Origin: Spirochaetota bacterium
Lineage (GTDB): Bacteria; Spirochaetota; B62-G9; DRHN01
Reading direction: 5' to 3'
Assembly (NCBI GenBank): GCA_020342115.1
Contig: CP070841.1
Coordinates: 584,339-621,584, forward strand
Length of the DNA stretch: 37,246 nt
The notes under the pieces are model-generated. The model saw nothing but the letters and a program-made list of their open reading frames with translations, was not told the origin of the DNA and searched no databases. Made by a program: the position numbers and the translations under genes. Numbering within the stretch: position 1 is the first letter of the stretch; each line of letters begins with the position of its first letter. Shown here piece by piece: positions 9,101 through 16,881 of the stretch.

Positions 9101-10521
9101 CAGACATCTGTGCTGAACCTTCCTTCGATGTCAAAAACACCGCAGCACTTTATAAATTTGATTCCTCTTATACGTCCATTTTCCGAAATGACCTTATCGG
9201 GTGTCCATGAGTTGTATATTTCTACACCCTCTTCAAGCGCCTCCTCTATCTCCCATCGATAGGCAGGCATTTCTTTTCTTGTACGGCGATAAACGATTAT
9301 TACTTTTTCGGCCCCCAATCGAAGGGCGACTCTTGCGGAATCCATCGCAACGTTTCCGCCGCCTATCACAATCACGACTCCATGCAGTTCGATCTTTTTA
9401 CCGGTAGTCACATCACGCAAAAACTCGATACCTTTTAGCACTCCCTCAGCATCCATTCCCTTGACTCTTAAATCCCGTGACGCAGTTGCTCCGGTTGCAA
9501 TAAAGACGGCTTCATAACCCTGGCTCTTTATTTCAAGAAGCTCCCTATCCTTCCCGATAGTCACTCCATACTCAATTTCAATGTTTCTGTTGCGCAAAAT
9601 ACTGTTTGCCTCTGCAAAAAGAACCTCTTTGTTCAATCTGTAATCGGGAATACCAGTATACAAGGTGCCGCCTGGTTTATCTTCCCGTTCAAAGACTGTT
9701 ACCTGGTACCCTCGCTCGGAAAGATCTTTTGCACATGTCAGGCCTGCAGGTCCTGCCCCGACTATTGCTACCTTGCTGTCCGTACAAAGGAAGTCTTTTG
9801 TATCCTCCTCATCGATTAATCCGTTTTTCATCACATAATCAGCCGCAAACCGTTTCAAGTAATTTATAGCAACCGGTTCATCGACATCTTTTCTGTTGCA
9901 TGCAGCCTCACAGGGGTGATGACATATTCTTCCGCATACGGCCGGAAACGGCTGCCGTTCTCTGATCAGATCATGGGCTTTTTTATACTCCCCCATCGAT
10001 ATGAGAGCTACATAGCCCTGTATGTTGACAGAAGCCGGACATTTATCCCTGCAGGGCGAGATCCCATGCTTGTCTATTGAGACTATATTGGGTATTGCCT
10101 GCGGATACAGCTTGTAAATCGCTTTACGTTCTCCCATGCCTTCATCGAATTGGCTCGGGATATTAACCGGACACTTCTCTGTGCAATCACCACATCCGTT
10201 GCACTTTGATTCATCAACAAATCGTGGTCTTTTTTGCAAGGTCAGCTTGAAGTTTCCAGCCTCCCCTTCCAAGCCTTTCAGGTCTGCATTGGTAATGATC
10301 TCTATATTCGGGTGGCGGCCTGTATCAACAAGCTTCGGGGACATGATGCACATCGCACAATCATTTGTCGGAAATGTCTTATCCAGCTGAGCCATCACCC
10401 CGCCTATCGAGGGTTTATTATCGATGAGATAGACCTTGAATCCAATCTCAGCCAGATCGAGAGCAGCCTGTATGCCTGCGATGCCCCCTCCAAATACCGC
10501 TACCGAGCCTACCCTGCCCAC
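6106..10521 (-). CDS. HdrA-GltD/NfnB-HdrA triple-flavin fusion (about 1471 aa)
   Basis: A giant flavoprotein with two HdrA units, the first interrupted by a GltD/NfnB-like NAD(P)H domain. The N-terminal FAD motif (VFGGGIAGIQAALDLAE) is followed by TFPTNDCAMCIMSPKLVD and CNGCGDCTEKCP. Near residue 155 a GltD-type segment begins (CRDKCPASVNIQGY, VCGRICHHPCEAACN, then AIVGAGPAGLTCAKDL, VIGGGNVAMDSARVAL, FAGGDVVHGPSSMAEA) and runs for about 460 residues. HdrA unit 1 resumes at CLDCSGCSECMICVETC and QCVGSR. HdrA unit 2 has FICHCGINIGSVVDV, VIGGGIAGMTAALSL and two C-terminal 4Fe-4S motifs starting near Cys1407 and Cys1438. It probably oxidises or reduces NAD(P)H while exchanging electrons with ferredoxin and HdrBC. 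I chose GTG at 10521 because GAGG sits eight bases before it and the product then starts like other HdrAs; a TTG at 10548 would overlap the preceding gene with no ribosome site. Confidence 0.9.
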   Translation of the reverse strand: MGRVGSVAVFGGGIAGIQAALDLAEIGFKVYLIDNKPSIGGVMAQLDKTFPTNDCAMCIMSPKLVDTGRHPNIEIITNADLKGLEGEAGNFKLTLQKRPRFVDESKCNGCGDCTEKCPVNIPSQFDEGMGERKAIYKLYPQAIPNIVSIDKHGISPCRDKCPASVNIQGYVALISMGEYKKAHDLIRERQPFPAVCGRICHHPCEAACNRKDVDEPVAINYLKRFAADYVMKNGLIDEEDTKDFLCTDSKVAIVGAGPAGLTCAKDLSERGYQVTVFEREDKPGGTLYTGIPDYRLNKEVLFAEANSILRNRNIEIEYGVTIGKDRELLEIKSQGYEAVFIATGATASRDLRVKGMDAEGVLKGIEFLRDVTTGKKIELHGVVIVIGGGNVAMDSARVALRLGAEKVIIVYRRTRKEMPAYRWEIEEALEEGVEIYNSWTPDKVISENGRIRGIKFIKCCGVFDIEGRFSTDVCRNESMVMDACYIITATGQVSDDTVIHDLDAIKTGEGNSIKVDPLTLQTDIEWIFAGGDVVHGPSSMAEAVAEGHEAAESIVRFIEGKDLKEGRQYLPGRIAEPPCGYFEKEARKRMPVRPVKERIQGFEEIELGYDEGTAVAEAQRCLDCSGCSECMICVETCGCDAIDHMMGKEEIVIDTGAIVLATGYDKFDPSGLGEYGYQKYQNVITSAEFERILSASGPSSGHLVRPSDHKEPEKIAWIQCVGSRQMREEGRAYCSSVCCMYSIKEAVITKEHNSSVDCHIYYIDIRAYGKDFDKYYERARDEYGVKFRQARLSMIEDVPGTDNLVVKYVDNNDEVREENYDMIVLSTGLVPNPCNENLSEITGITLNKFGFIDTGPFFSEKTNVDGIYVCGTASKPRDIPETITTASASVSQVSSLLKDERNTLTVKKEYPEERDISDEEPRLAVFICHCGINIGSVVDVPCVTEYAKTLPGVVYAEENLYTCSQDTQQKMKEVVQEYNINRVVIASCTPRTHEPLFQDTLKESGLNPFLIEFVSIREQCSWVHMREKERATQKAKELVAMGVARARLLVPFRRASFPVTKKGLVIGGGIAGMTAALSLMEQGFDSYLVERDEELGGNARDIHYDMDGNDVQQLLADLIQRVTKDEAITVFTDSEVTEVAGYVGNYDSTVRNNNSGEETQITYGAVIVATGAVEVKTDEYLYGESDLIVTQRELEEKIVGGEAFGSIAMIQCVGARDEKRPYCSRVCCQSALKNAIRIKERTPESIIHIFYRDIRSYGLYEEYYQKAREMGVNFIRYDLNNKPEVSLSSDKKLVIRYHDMLLRKKLELPSDLLTLSTGMEPPESKSISNMFKVPLNKDGFFLEAHAKLRPLDFSAEGLYLCGLAHSPKNITESISQAGGAAARAATLLAKDTVQSSGKIVQVKDRICSGCGMCVDICPFDAREIDEETAKAKTVEVLCQGCGLCSTACPNAATQQTTFTKRQIYQMIEEAV

Positions 10522-10531
10522 AAAACAATCC

Positions 10532-12499
10532 TCACACCAATGATTCAATCATTGAATAGTACTGTTTTATTGTGAAATTCTTCTGTTGTGCCGCGCCCGA
10601 GGGACATGTGACAATGCATGCCCCACATCCCTGGCATAATATTTCGTTGATAAACGCCTTCCTTTTTTTCTCGTCAAGCTGTATTGCATTATATGAACAT
10701 TGTGAGACACATTGCCCGCATCCTGCACATAACTCTTCGTCAATCCATGAAGTTATAGGGTCGTGCAGGAGCTTTTCGTTTGACAGCAATTCCAAAACTT
10801 TGGAGGCCGCTGCACCAGCCTGGGATACCGTATCCGTGATATCTTTCGGTGCCTGGGCACAGCCTGCAACGAAAACTCCTTGGGTCAATGTTTCCACAGG
10901 TCTCAATTTGGGATGCGCTTCCGAAAGAAACCCGTTTCCATCGACCTGTATCTTTAATTTTTTGCTCAACTCTTCGATCCCTCCTGAAGGACGCATAGCC
11001 ATTGCCAGGACGACCATATCCGCCCTGATTACGATCGTTTTCCCGGAGAGAGTATCGGCACCGACAACAACGACTTTGTCGTCTTCCCGATATAACCTCG
11101 CCACTCTCCCGCGAATATATAAGACGTTGTCCTCTTCAATAGCCCTTTGAACGAACTCTTCGTAGTTCTTGCCTCCTGAGCGAATATCCATATAAAACAC
11201 GTAAGGTTGCCCATCCGGCACCCTGTGCTTATAGAGCATGGTATGTTTTGCCGTATACATACAACAGATACGAGAACAGTAGGGAAGGTGATTATCCGGG
11301 TCGCGTGACCCCACACACTGTATGAATACTATTTCTTTTGGCACAGTCCCGTCTGAAGGACGGACCAGTTTGCCCTGTGTCGGCCCGGAAGAGGAAAGAA
11401 GCCTTTCAAAGGTCAGCCCGTCCAACACATCCTCACAATATCCCATTTTGTATTCTTCGATCTTTTCTTTTTCGTAAAGGTCATAACCCGTTGCCACGAC
11501 AATAGCACCAACCTCAATCTCTTCTATCCTTTCTTTCTGCTCAAAATCGATCGCTCCAAGCGGGCATGCCTTCTCACATAATCTGCATTTGCCTGTTTTA
11601 AAATAGAGACAGTTATTATTATCGATAACCACCTTGTTTGGTACAGCCTGAGGAAATGGGGTGTAAATTGCCTTCCGTTTACCGATCAATTGTTCGAACT
11701 CTGAAGGAACTGTTTTCGGACATTTCTGATAACATATACCACAGCCGGTACACTTGTCCCAATCGACATAAGCCGCTTTGCGGCGTATCTTTACATTGAA
11801 ATTCCCGACATAACCCGATACTTCTTCAACCTCTGAATAGGTCATAAGCGTAATATTTTTATTTTGTCCTACCTCAACCATGCGAGGTGTCAGGATACAC
11901 TGCGAACAGTCAAGGGTGGGAAAGGTTTCTGAAAGCTGAGCCATACGCCCGCCAATGGAGGGCTGTCTGTCAAGAAGAAAGGTCTCGACCCCGCTATTTG
12001 CTATATTAAGAGCCACCTGCATCCCGCTAATGCCAGCCCCTATAACAAGCACCTTCTTGATGGTCTGTAAAGAAACCTCGGTGAGAGATTCGTTACGTCT
12101 TGAGCGCTCTATCACGCTCTTCATTATGTCTATGGCCTTTTCCGTTGCCTTCTCTTCCTCGTCGTGATGGACCCAGGAACACTGCTCCCTTATGTTTGCT
12201 ATCTCTACTCGATACGGATTCATGCCGGCTTCGATCGACGCTCTCCGAAATGTTGTTTCATGGAGCGTTGGTGAGCATGAGGCAACAACTATCCCATCGA
12301 TCTGGCCGGAACGACAAGCCTCTTTAAAAATCATCTGCCCCGGTTCCGAACACATATACTGATAATCTTTTATAAACTCAACCCCTGGATACTTTGAAAT
12401 CTCTTTTGTTACTGCTTCTATATCAACGATAGAAGCAATATTTATCCCACAGTGACAGACGAAAACCCCGATTCTGTTCATATGCTCTGGATTTTTCAT
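10532..12499 (-). CDS. hdrA: HdrA, heterodisulfide reductase subunit A-like, single unit
   Basis: A 655-residue HdrA of canonical layout. The N-terminal domain has VFVCHCGINIASIVDI and VVASCSPTLHETTFRRA. It is followed by an FAD motif (VLVIGAGISGMQVALNIA) near residue 148, TFPTLDCSQCILTPRMVE near 190, ferredoxin motifs CTGCGICYQKCP near 244 and GKCRLCEKACP near 300, QCVGSRDPDN, and two C-terminal 4Fe-4S motifs starting at Cys591 and Cys622. HdrA is the FAD-bearing bifurcation centre of HdrABC. Its start overlaps the end of hdrB by four bases and AAAGGA lies eight bases before the ATG. With hdrC and hdrB upstream it makes the only complete HdrABC set in the window. The physiological disulfide substrate is unknown; bacterial HdrABC relatives have been linked to NADH, ferredoxin and small disulfide proteins. 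Confidence 0.95.
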   Translation of the reverse strand: MKNPEHMNRIGVFVCHCGINIASIVDIEAVTKEISKYPGVEFIKDYQYMCSEPGQMIFKEACRSGQIDGIVVASCSPTLHETTFRRASIEAGMNPYRVEIANIREQCSWVHHDEEEKATEKAIDIMKSVIERSRRNESLTEVSLQTIKKVLVIGAGISGMQVALNIANSGVETFLLDRQPSIGGRMAQLSETFPTLDCSQCILTPRMVEVGQNKNITLMTYSEVEEVSGYVGNFNVKIRRKAAYVDWDKCTGCGICYQKCPKTVPSEFEQLIGKRKAIYTPFPQAVPNKVVIDNNNCLYFKTGKCRLCEKACPLGAIDFEQKERIEEIEVGAIVVATGYDLYEKEKIEEYKMGYCEDVLDGLTFERLLSSSGPTQGKLVRPSDGTVPKEIVFIQCVGSRDPDNHLPYCSRICCMYTAKHTMLYKHRVPDGQPYVFYMDIRSGGKNYEEFVQRAIEEDNVLYIRGRVARLYREDDKVVVVGADTLSGKTIVIRADMVVLAMAMRPSGGIEELSKKLKIQVDGNGFLSEAHPKLRPVETLTQGVFVAGCAQAPKDITDTVSQAGAAASKVLELLSNEKLLHDPITSWIDEELCAGCGQCVSQCSYNAIQLDEKKRKAFINEILCQGCGACIVTCPSGAAQQKNFTIKQYYSMIESLV

Positions 12500-13383
12500 C
12501 CCAGAAGTCCTTTCTCTTTCAAAACAGGCCTCGGATCGATCGAGTGCATGCTGTAATCAGTCGCATCTTCTATCCCGACAAACAGTGCCAGGATCTGACT
12601 GACATACATAACAGGGATTGTTTTGAAACCAGGCACGTTATCGACCAGCGTTCCCTGAGAAGAATCAAGATTAAAATAGCACAGGGGGCAGGAAGTTGTT
12701 ATCATATCGGCTTTATTATTTACAGCTGAATTTATTATTTTCGATGTTCTTGAGATGACAATATCCTTTTTATTAACCGTCTGATAGGAACCGCAGCATT
12801 CGGTTTTAAAGGGAAAATATACATTATCTATACCGCATGCCTGGAAAAGCTCTTCCATTATACCGGGATTTTCCGATGATTCATCAATCGAGATCTCTTC
12901 GGGACGAAGAAGCATACACCCGTAATAAGGAGCCACCTTCAAATCCGATGTTTTTTTTATAATGCCGTCGGCTAATGTCTCAAATCCGATGAACTCCTTC
13001 AAATAATTGAGAAGATGAATAACCCTGACCTCATCACCATTGAAATTTGTTTCTTCGAGATACATGAATTCGTTTATCTTATTGCGCTTCTCTTCATCAT
13101 GAAGCACCAGATCCTGGGCTCTTCGCAGGGTGTTGTAACACATTGAGCAGAGGACCAGAAGCTCCCTTCTGCCCGTCTGCTTTGCACGTAGGAGAGTTCT
13201 TATGGGAGCAAGCTGATTCATCAGGTTATCGGACGCCATTGAGTAGGTAGTGCCGCAACAAAACCAATTCTTGAGTTCTTCAACCTTAACATTGAGCTTG
13301 TACAACAGCTTTAACATTGAGTCCTCGTAATTCCTCCCCGTGGTCTTCAATGTACACCCCGGCATATACGATACGGTTAACAT
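12496..13383 (-). CDS. hdrB: HdrB, heterodisulfide reductase subunit B-like
   Basis: A 295-residue HdrB with two complete CCG domains, the ligands of the paired non-cubane [4Fe-4S] clusters where heterodisulfide reduction occurs in methanogens. Domain 1: Cys10, 31 residues, Cys42-Cys43, 35 residues, CSMC. Domain 2: Cys in YYGCML, 39 residues, Cys-Cys in TECCGSY, 34 residues, CPLC. All expected cysteines are present, so the catalytic subunit appears intact. It is the only HdrB in the window, although two HdrC and three HdrA-type proteins are encoded. AAGGAG lies about 12 bases before the ATG, and the stop overlaps hdrA by four bases. The substrate in this organism is not known; a disulfide or another redox carrier is likely. 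Confidence 0.95.
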   Translation of the reverse strand: MLTVSYMPGCTLKTTGRNYEDSMLKLLYKLNVKVEELKNWFCCGTTYSMASDNLMNQLAPIRTLLRAKQTGRRELLVLCSMCYNTLRRAQDLVLHDEEKRNKINEFMYLEETNFNGDEVRVIHLLNYLKEFIGFETLADGIIKKTSDLKVAPYYGCMLLRPEEISIDESSENPGIMEELFQACGIDNVYFPFKTECCGSYQTVNKKDIVISRTSKIINSAVNNKADMITTSCPLCYFNLDSSQGTLVDNVPGFKTIPVMYVSQILALFVGIEDATDYSMHSIDPRPVLKEKGLLG

Positions 13384-13427
13384 CTAATGCAATAACTCCT
13401 TGTATCGGTTCTGTTATCTCCTGTTCT

Positions 13428-13835
13428 CTAATGAGTGAACTTTCGAAAGTTTGCGATTAGAGCAATCTGTGGCAATGTCTGTAACTCCTCATTAGGAACT
13501 TCGTTCGGATGAACATAGTTCACATTCTTTCTCAGGAAGATCTGTCTCAAAGCTTCCATTATTTTCGATAGATCCACCCCTTTCGGGCACCTCACTGCAC
13601 AGGTAATGCAGGAGGCGCAGATCCAGAGTGTGTTTTTACATAATATTTCCTCGATCTGCCCAAACTGTAAAAGTCTTATGACTTCGTGAGGCGGTATATC
13701 CATGAACTCCGAAGTCGGGCACCCGGCAGTACACTTTCCACACTGATAGCAGGCAAATAGATTCGCACCACTTATTTCTATTATTTTATCAATATCTTCA
13801 TTATCAAGTTCTTCAGATGACAATTGAACATTCAT
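13428..13835 (-). CDS. hdrC: HdrC, heterodisulfide reductase subunit C-like (first copy)
   Basis: A small ferredoxin-like subunit with two CxxCxxCxxxC motifs: CYQCGKCTAGCP, and CASCITCAVRCP about 46 residues later. It connects HdrA and HdrB and is encoded just before hdrB (44 nt), so this is the HdrC of the complete HdrCBA set. An ATG five codons further upstream (13850) is possible, but only the ATG at 13835 has a good ribosome site (AAGGA, seven bases before), giving 135 residues. The segment between the clusters (IPPHEVIRLLQFGQIEEIL) is the usual HdrC linker. The gene follows fumarase beta after a short spacer that contains a curious broken mini-frame. Confidence 0.94.
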   Translation of the reverse strand: MNVQLSSEELDNEDIDKIIEISGANLFACYQCGKCTAGCPTSEFMDIPPHEVIRLLQFGQIEEILCKNTLWICASCITCAVRCPKGVDLSKIMEALRQIFLRKNVNYVHPNEVPNEELQTLPQIALIANFRKFTH

Positions 13836-13861
13836 AAATAAATCCTTCATTTAAAATGAAT

Positions 13862-13954
13862 ACTTGCTGAGATCAATCCCTGCCTTTTCAAATTGCTCAA
13901 AAGCAAAGCATTAACAGAATGCTGCTTTCGGTTTATCCATCATAACCTTCCCTC
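13862..13954 (-). other. Mini-frame with strong ribosome site and in-frame TAA (possible leader or gene remnant)
   Basis: Directly after the fumarase beta stop there is a strong ribosome site (GAGGAGGGAAGG) followed by ATGATG and a frame reading MMDKPKAAFC, then TAA. The same frame continues without further stops for 19 codons (CFAFEQFEKAGIDLSKYSF) to a second TAA at 13854-13856, close to the start of hdrC. A TAA cannot be read as selenocysteine or pyrrolysine by known rules, so this is either a 10-codon leader, a 30-codon gene broken by one base change, or chance. I do not recognise the encoded peptide. Confidence 0.35.
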
Positions 13955-13955
13955 C

Positions 13956-14510
13956 TCATTCCAATGACCACTGCTCCCTTCCCTGTATGTAGAGGTCCCC
14001 CCCGTAACAGTCATTTATCACCACAAGAGGCATATCCTTTACAGCGAGTTCACGTACAGCTTCTGTTCCAAGATCATCAAAAGCGATAACCTTTGCTTGG
14101 ACGATTGCTTTCGATATCAGTGCAGCTGCTCCCCCTGTCGCTCCAAAATAAACTGCAAGCCGCTCTTTCATTTTATCTATCAATTCATCCGATCGCTGTC
14201 CCTTCCCTATCATCCCCTTCATACCGTGCTCGATCAGCAGCGGTGCATAGGGGTCCATCCTGTAGCTGGTGGTCGGTCCTGCTGCTCCTATCACGAATCC
14301 TGGCGGCGCGGGTGAAGGACCAACATAGTAAATGACACTTCCCTTTAGATTGAATGGCAGGGGGTTACCACCCTCTAAAAGTTCAACGAGCCGCTTATGC
14401 GCTGCATCACGTGCCGTATATATGATACCTGAGAGCAAGACCTGGTCTCCGGCGTTTAAACCCTTTACCGTCTCATCTGTGAGTGGTGCTTCGATCTTTT
14501 TTTCTTCCAT
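13956..14510 (-). CDS. fumB: Fumarate hydratase class I, beta subunit
   Basis: A 184-residue beta subunit (C-terminal domain) of two-subunit, oxygen-sensitive class I fumarase or the related L(+)-tartrate dehydratase. Recognisable features are LSGIIYTARDAAHKRL near the N-terminus, YYVGPSPAPPGFVIGAAGPTT in the middle, the GMIGKGQ loop and the ending VINDCYGGDLY. With the alpha subunit upstream (15-nt gap) it interconverts fumarate and malate in the cytoplasm. The context, next to malic enzyme and in the same window as the methylmalonyl-CoA genes, favours fumarase over tartrate dehydratase. A GGGGGAG sequence sits close before the ATG. Confidence 0.92.
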   Translation of the reverse strand: MEEKKIEAPLTDETVKGLNAGDQVLLSGIIYTARDAAHKRLVELLEGGNPLPFNLKGSVIYYVGPSPAPPGFVIGAAGPTTSYRMDPYAPLLIEHGMKGMIGKGQRSDELIDKMKERLAVYFGATGGAAALISKAIVQAKVIAFDDLGTEAVRELAVKDMPLVVINDCYGGDLYIQGREQWSLE

Positions 14511-14525
14511 GGCTCCCCCGAAATT

Positions 14526-15386
14526 CTACAATATACACGATTTGCTTCTTGCTGCATGGCACTGAATGTTGACTGCAGCAGGATATGAGGCAATATGCCG
14601 CGGATAGACTTCAATAAAAAGTTCCAGAGCAGTAATCCTGCCGCCAAGCCCTGCAGGACCGATACCGAGCCTGTTGACCTGCTCAAGCCAATCGGCCTCC
14701 AATGTAGCAATCGATTTATCCGGATTTCTTTCACCAATCTTTCTTGTAATGGCTTTCTTCGCGAGATAGGCCACATAGTCAAAAGTTCCACCAAGTCCAA
14801 CACCAACAATAATCGGCGGGCATGGATTTGCCCCTGCATCTTTAACCGTTTCTATAACAAAATCACGAATCCCATCGATACCATCGGCAGGCTTCATCAT
14901 TTTTATTCTGCTCATGTTTTCCGAGCCCCCGCCTTTAGGGAGAACGGTTATCTTGACTTGATCTCCAGGTACAATTTCCGTGTGGATAATTGAAGGAGTA
15001 TTGTCTCCTGTATTTTCAGGGTTTGTGTAGGCATTTTTTACAATTGACTTTCTGAGATATCCCTCTGTATATGATTCGCCAACCCCCTCATCAATAGCGC
15101 TATTTATATATCCTCCGCTGAAAGAAACATCCTGCCCTACCTCAAGAAAAACCACAGTGAATCCTGTATCCTGACAAATCGGTATGGATTTCTGCCGTGC
15201 AATTTCAGCATTTTCCAGAAGCTGATCAAATATGGCTTTTCCCACAGGAGATTCTTCCTCCTGTTTTAACTTTTTAAAAGCCTCTTCAAGATCATCATTT
15301 AATTCGGTGCATGCCTTGATGCAAAGGTCTTTCACAGCATTTTTAACCTGATCTACATCAATTATTCTTTTTTTCTTATTCTCCAT
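14526..15386 (-). CDS. fumA: Fumarate hydratase class I, alpha subunit
   Basis: A 286-residue alpha subunit of a two-subunit class I fumarase, which holds the catalytic [4Fe-4S] cluster. Family landmarks include [18 protein letters not shown] (Cys of the first cluster ligand), [43 protein letters not shown], and [30 protein letters not shown], with further cysteines near the C-terminus (NIQCHA). Such enzymes are typical of strict anaerobes. The gene follows malic enzyme after 26 nt and precedes the beta subunit, so malate made from fumarate would feed straight to malic enzyme, or the reverse. A clear Shine-Dalgarno is not visible. Confidence 0.94.
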   Translation of the reverse strand: MENKKKRIIDVDQVKNAVKDLCIKACTELNDDLEEAFKKLKQEEESPVGKAIFDQLLENAEIARQKSIPICQDTGFTVVFLEVGQDVSFSGGYINSAIDEGVGESYTEGYLRKSIVKNAYTNPENTGDNTPSIIHTEIVPGDQVKITVLPKGGGSENMSRIKMMKPADGIDGIRDFVIETVKDAGANPCPPIIVGVGLGGTFDYVAYLAKKAITRKIGERNPDKSIATLEADWLEQVNRLGIGPAGLGGRITALELFIEVYPRHIASYPAAVNIQCHAARSKSCIL

Positions 15387-15412
15387 ATAACAACATCCAT
15401 TTATTTAATATT

Positions 15413-16762
15413 TTAAAAATCCTCGTCGCATGCACAGATAAACCCGTTATCGATCAACGACTTCGTTTTTTCTCGAGTGCTCTTTATAATAGTTTCTGCC
15501 TTTTTGTACAGCTCATCTCGCTTCATCGGCTGAAGTGCAATTCCCTGTTCAATTGCCTTCATACCCACTGCCGTTGCCTCCCTCGGAAAAACTTCCCACT
15601 CATCCATGGTGGGTATGATGTAGTCATCCCTGAGGCCATTGTCTTCAGCAGTTTTTGCCAGCTCTCTTGCAGCTTCTATGCACATCTCATCTGTTATCGT
15701 GGTTGCACGCACATCAAGAGTGCCTCTGAATATGCCTGGAAAACCAAGCGAGTTATTGACCTGGTTCGGAAAATCACTCCTCCCTGTTGCAACAATCCGC
15801 GCCCCTGCATCCTTGGCTTCCCATGGCCAAATTTCAGGTACTGGATTGGCGCACACAAAAACAATAGAGTCTTTAGCCATTTTGGATATCCATTCCTTCT
15901 TCACAGTACCGGGTCCGGGTTTTGAAAGCGCTATAAGCACATCCGCATCTTCAAGGACTTCATCGATAGTTGCATCAATGCATGCATCATTGGTAAACTG
16001 ACAGATATGCCATTTCTCGCCTAGATCGGGATTCGACTCGATATCTTCCCTGTTTTTATGAAGCGGGCCTTTGCTATCCATCATGATACAGTTCTCCGGC
16101 GAAGCACCTGCCTTGAATATTACATCAGCAACCCGTATGTTTGCAGCACCAGCACCCATGAATATTATCCGTACATCCTCGAGCTTCTTTTGAACTACCT
16201 TTACCGCATTGATCAGGCCGGCAAGGGTCACTGCAGCAGTGCCCTGCTGATCGTCATGCCAGACCGGTATGGAGCATTCCTTTCTCAGAACATCCAGTAT
16301 ATGGAAGCATTTCGGCTGAGATATGTCCTCAAGGTTCACTCCTCCAAGAGAGGGCTGCAGCAATTTTACTGTCTCGATGAATTTTTCAGGGTCCTTGGTA
16401 TCCAGGCAGATAGGAAATGCATCGACACCACCTAGATACTTAAAAATAAGAGCCTTTCCCTCCATAACAGGCATGGCAGCCTCCGGCCCGATATCGCCCA
16501 GTCCGAGCACACGGGTTCCGTCGGATATGACGGCAACAGTATTCCATTTGCTGGTATACTCGTATACCAGATTCTTGTCTTTCTGAATCTCCCTGCATGG
16601 AACCGCAACACCAGGTGTGTACCAGACATTAAAATTACTGATCCCCTCTACCAGGCACCTGGGAAGAACCTCTATCTTTCCGTGATAAAGCTGGTGAAGC
16701 TTCGTCGCAATCTCACCAGGCCTTTTTGCCTTCGCTAACAGCTCTTTTTCGTCGTACTTCAT
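15413..16762 (-). CDS. maeB: NAD(P)-dependent malic enzyme (oxaloacetate-decarboxylating)
   Basis: A 449-residue malic enzyme converting malate to pyruvate and CO2 with reduction of NAD(P), or the reverse carboxylation. Motifs are YTPGVAVPCREI, GLGDIGPEAAMPVMEGKA, WHDDQQGTAAVTLAGLINAV and the nucleotide fold IIFMGAGAANIRVADVI. There is no C-terminal phosphotransacetylase domain, so it is the short bacterial type rather than full-length E. coli-style MaeB. GGAG lies eight bases before the ATG. It appears to be the first gene of the long fumarase-Hdr transcription unit and lies just downstream of the GntR regulator on the same strand. Cofactor preference cannot be read from the sequence with confidence. 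Confidence 0.93.
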   Translation of the reverse strand: MKYDEKELLAKAKRPGEIATKLHQLYHGKIEVLPRCLVEGISNFNVWYTPGVAVPCREIQKDKNLVYEYTSKWNTVAVISDGTRVLGLGDIGPEAAMPVMEGKALIFKYLGGVDAFPICLDTKDPEKFIETVKLLQPSLGGVNLEDISQPKCFHILDVLRKECSIPVWHDDQQGTAAVTLAGLINAVKVVQKKLEDVRIIFMGAGAANIRVADVIFKAGASPENCIMMDSKGPLHKNREDIESNPDLGEKWHICQFTNDACIDATIDEVLEDADVLIALSKPGPGTVKKEWISKMAKDSIVFVCANPVPEIWPWEAKDAGARIVATGRSDFPNQVNNSLGFPGIFRGTLDVRATTITDEMCIEAARELAKTAEDNGLRDDYIIPTMDEWEVFPREATAVGMKAIEQGIALQPMKRDELYKKAETIIKSTREKTKSLIDNGFICACDEDF

Positions 16763-16860
16763 AACATATACTCCATTGTTTTAATTTTTATTGGTAACAG
16801 TGATTCCTCTCCATTTTCAGAGTCATTTTTCAAAATCACCGCCTATAACCAACAAAAAAG

Positions 16861-16869
16861 TTATCCACA
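16861..16869 (+). promoter_or_regulatory. Isolated consensus DnaA box
   Basis: The nonamer TTATCCACA matches the strongest DnaA-box consensus. It lies in the 148-bp spacer between malic enzyme and the GntR gene. No cluster of further boxes or AT-rich unwinding element is apparent, so this is not presented as an origin. Confidence 0.35.
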
Positions 16870-16881
16870 GGGGACAGGCGT

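Noticed and set aside
10522-10548. TTG start for the HdrA-GltD-HdrA gene
   Set aside because: It would overlap the end of hdrA, adds residues not expected before the FAD motif and has no ribosome site, whereas GTG at 10521 has GAGG eight bases upstream.
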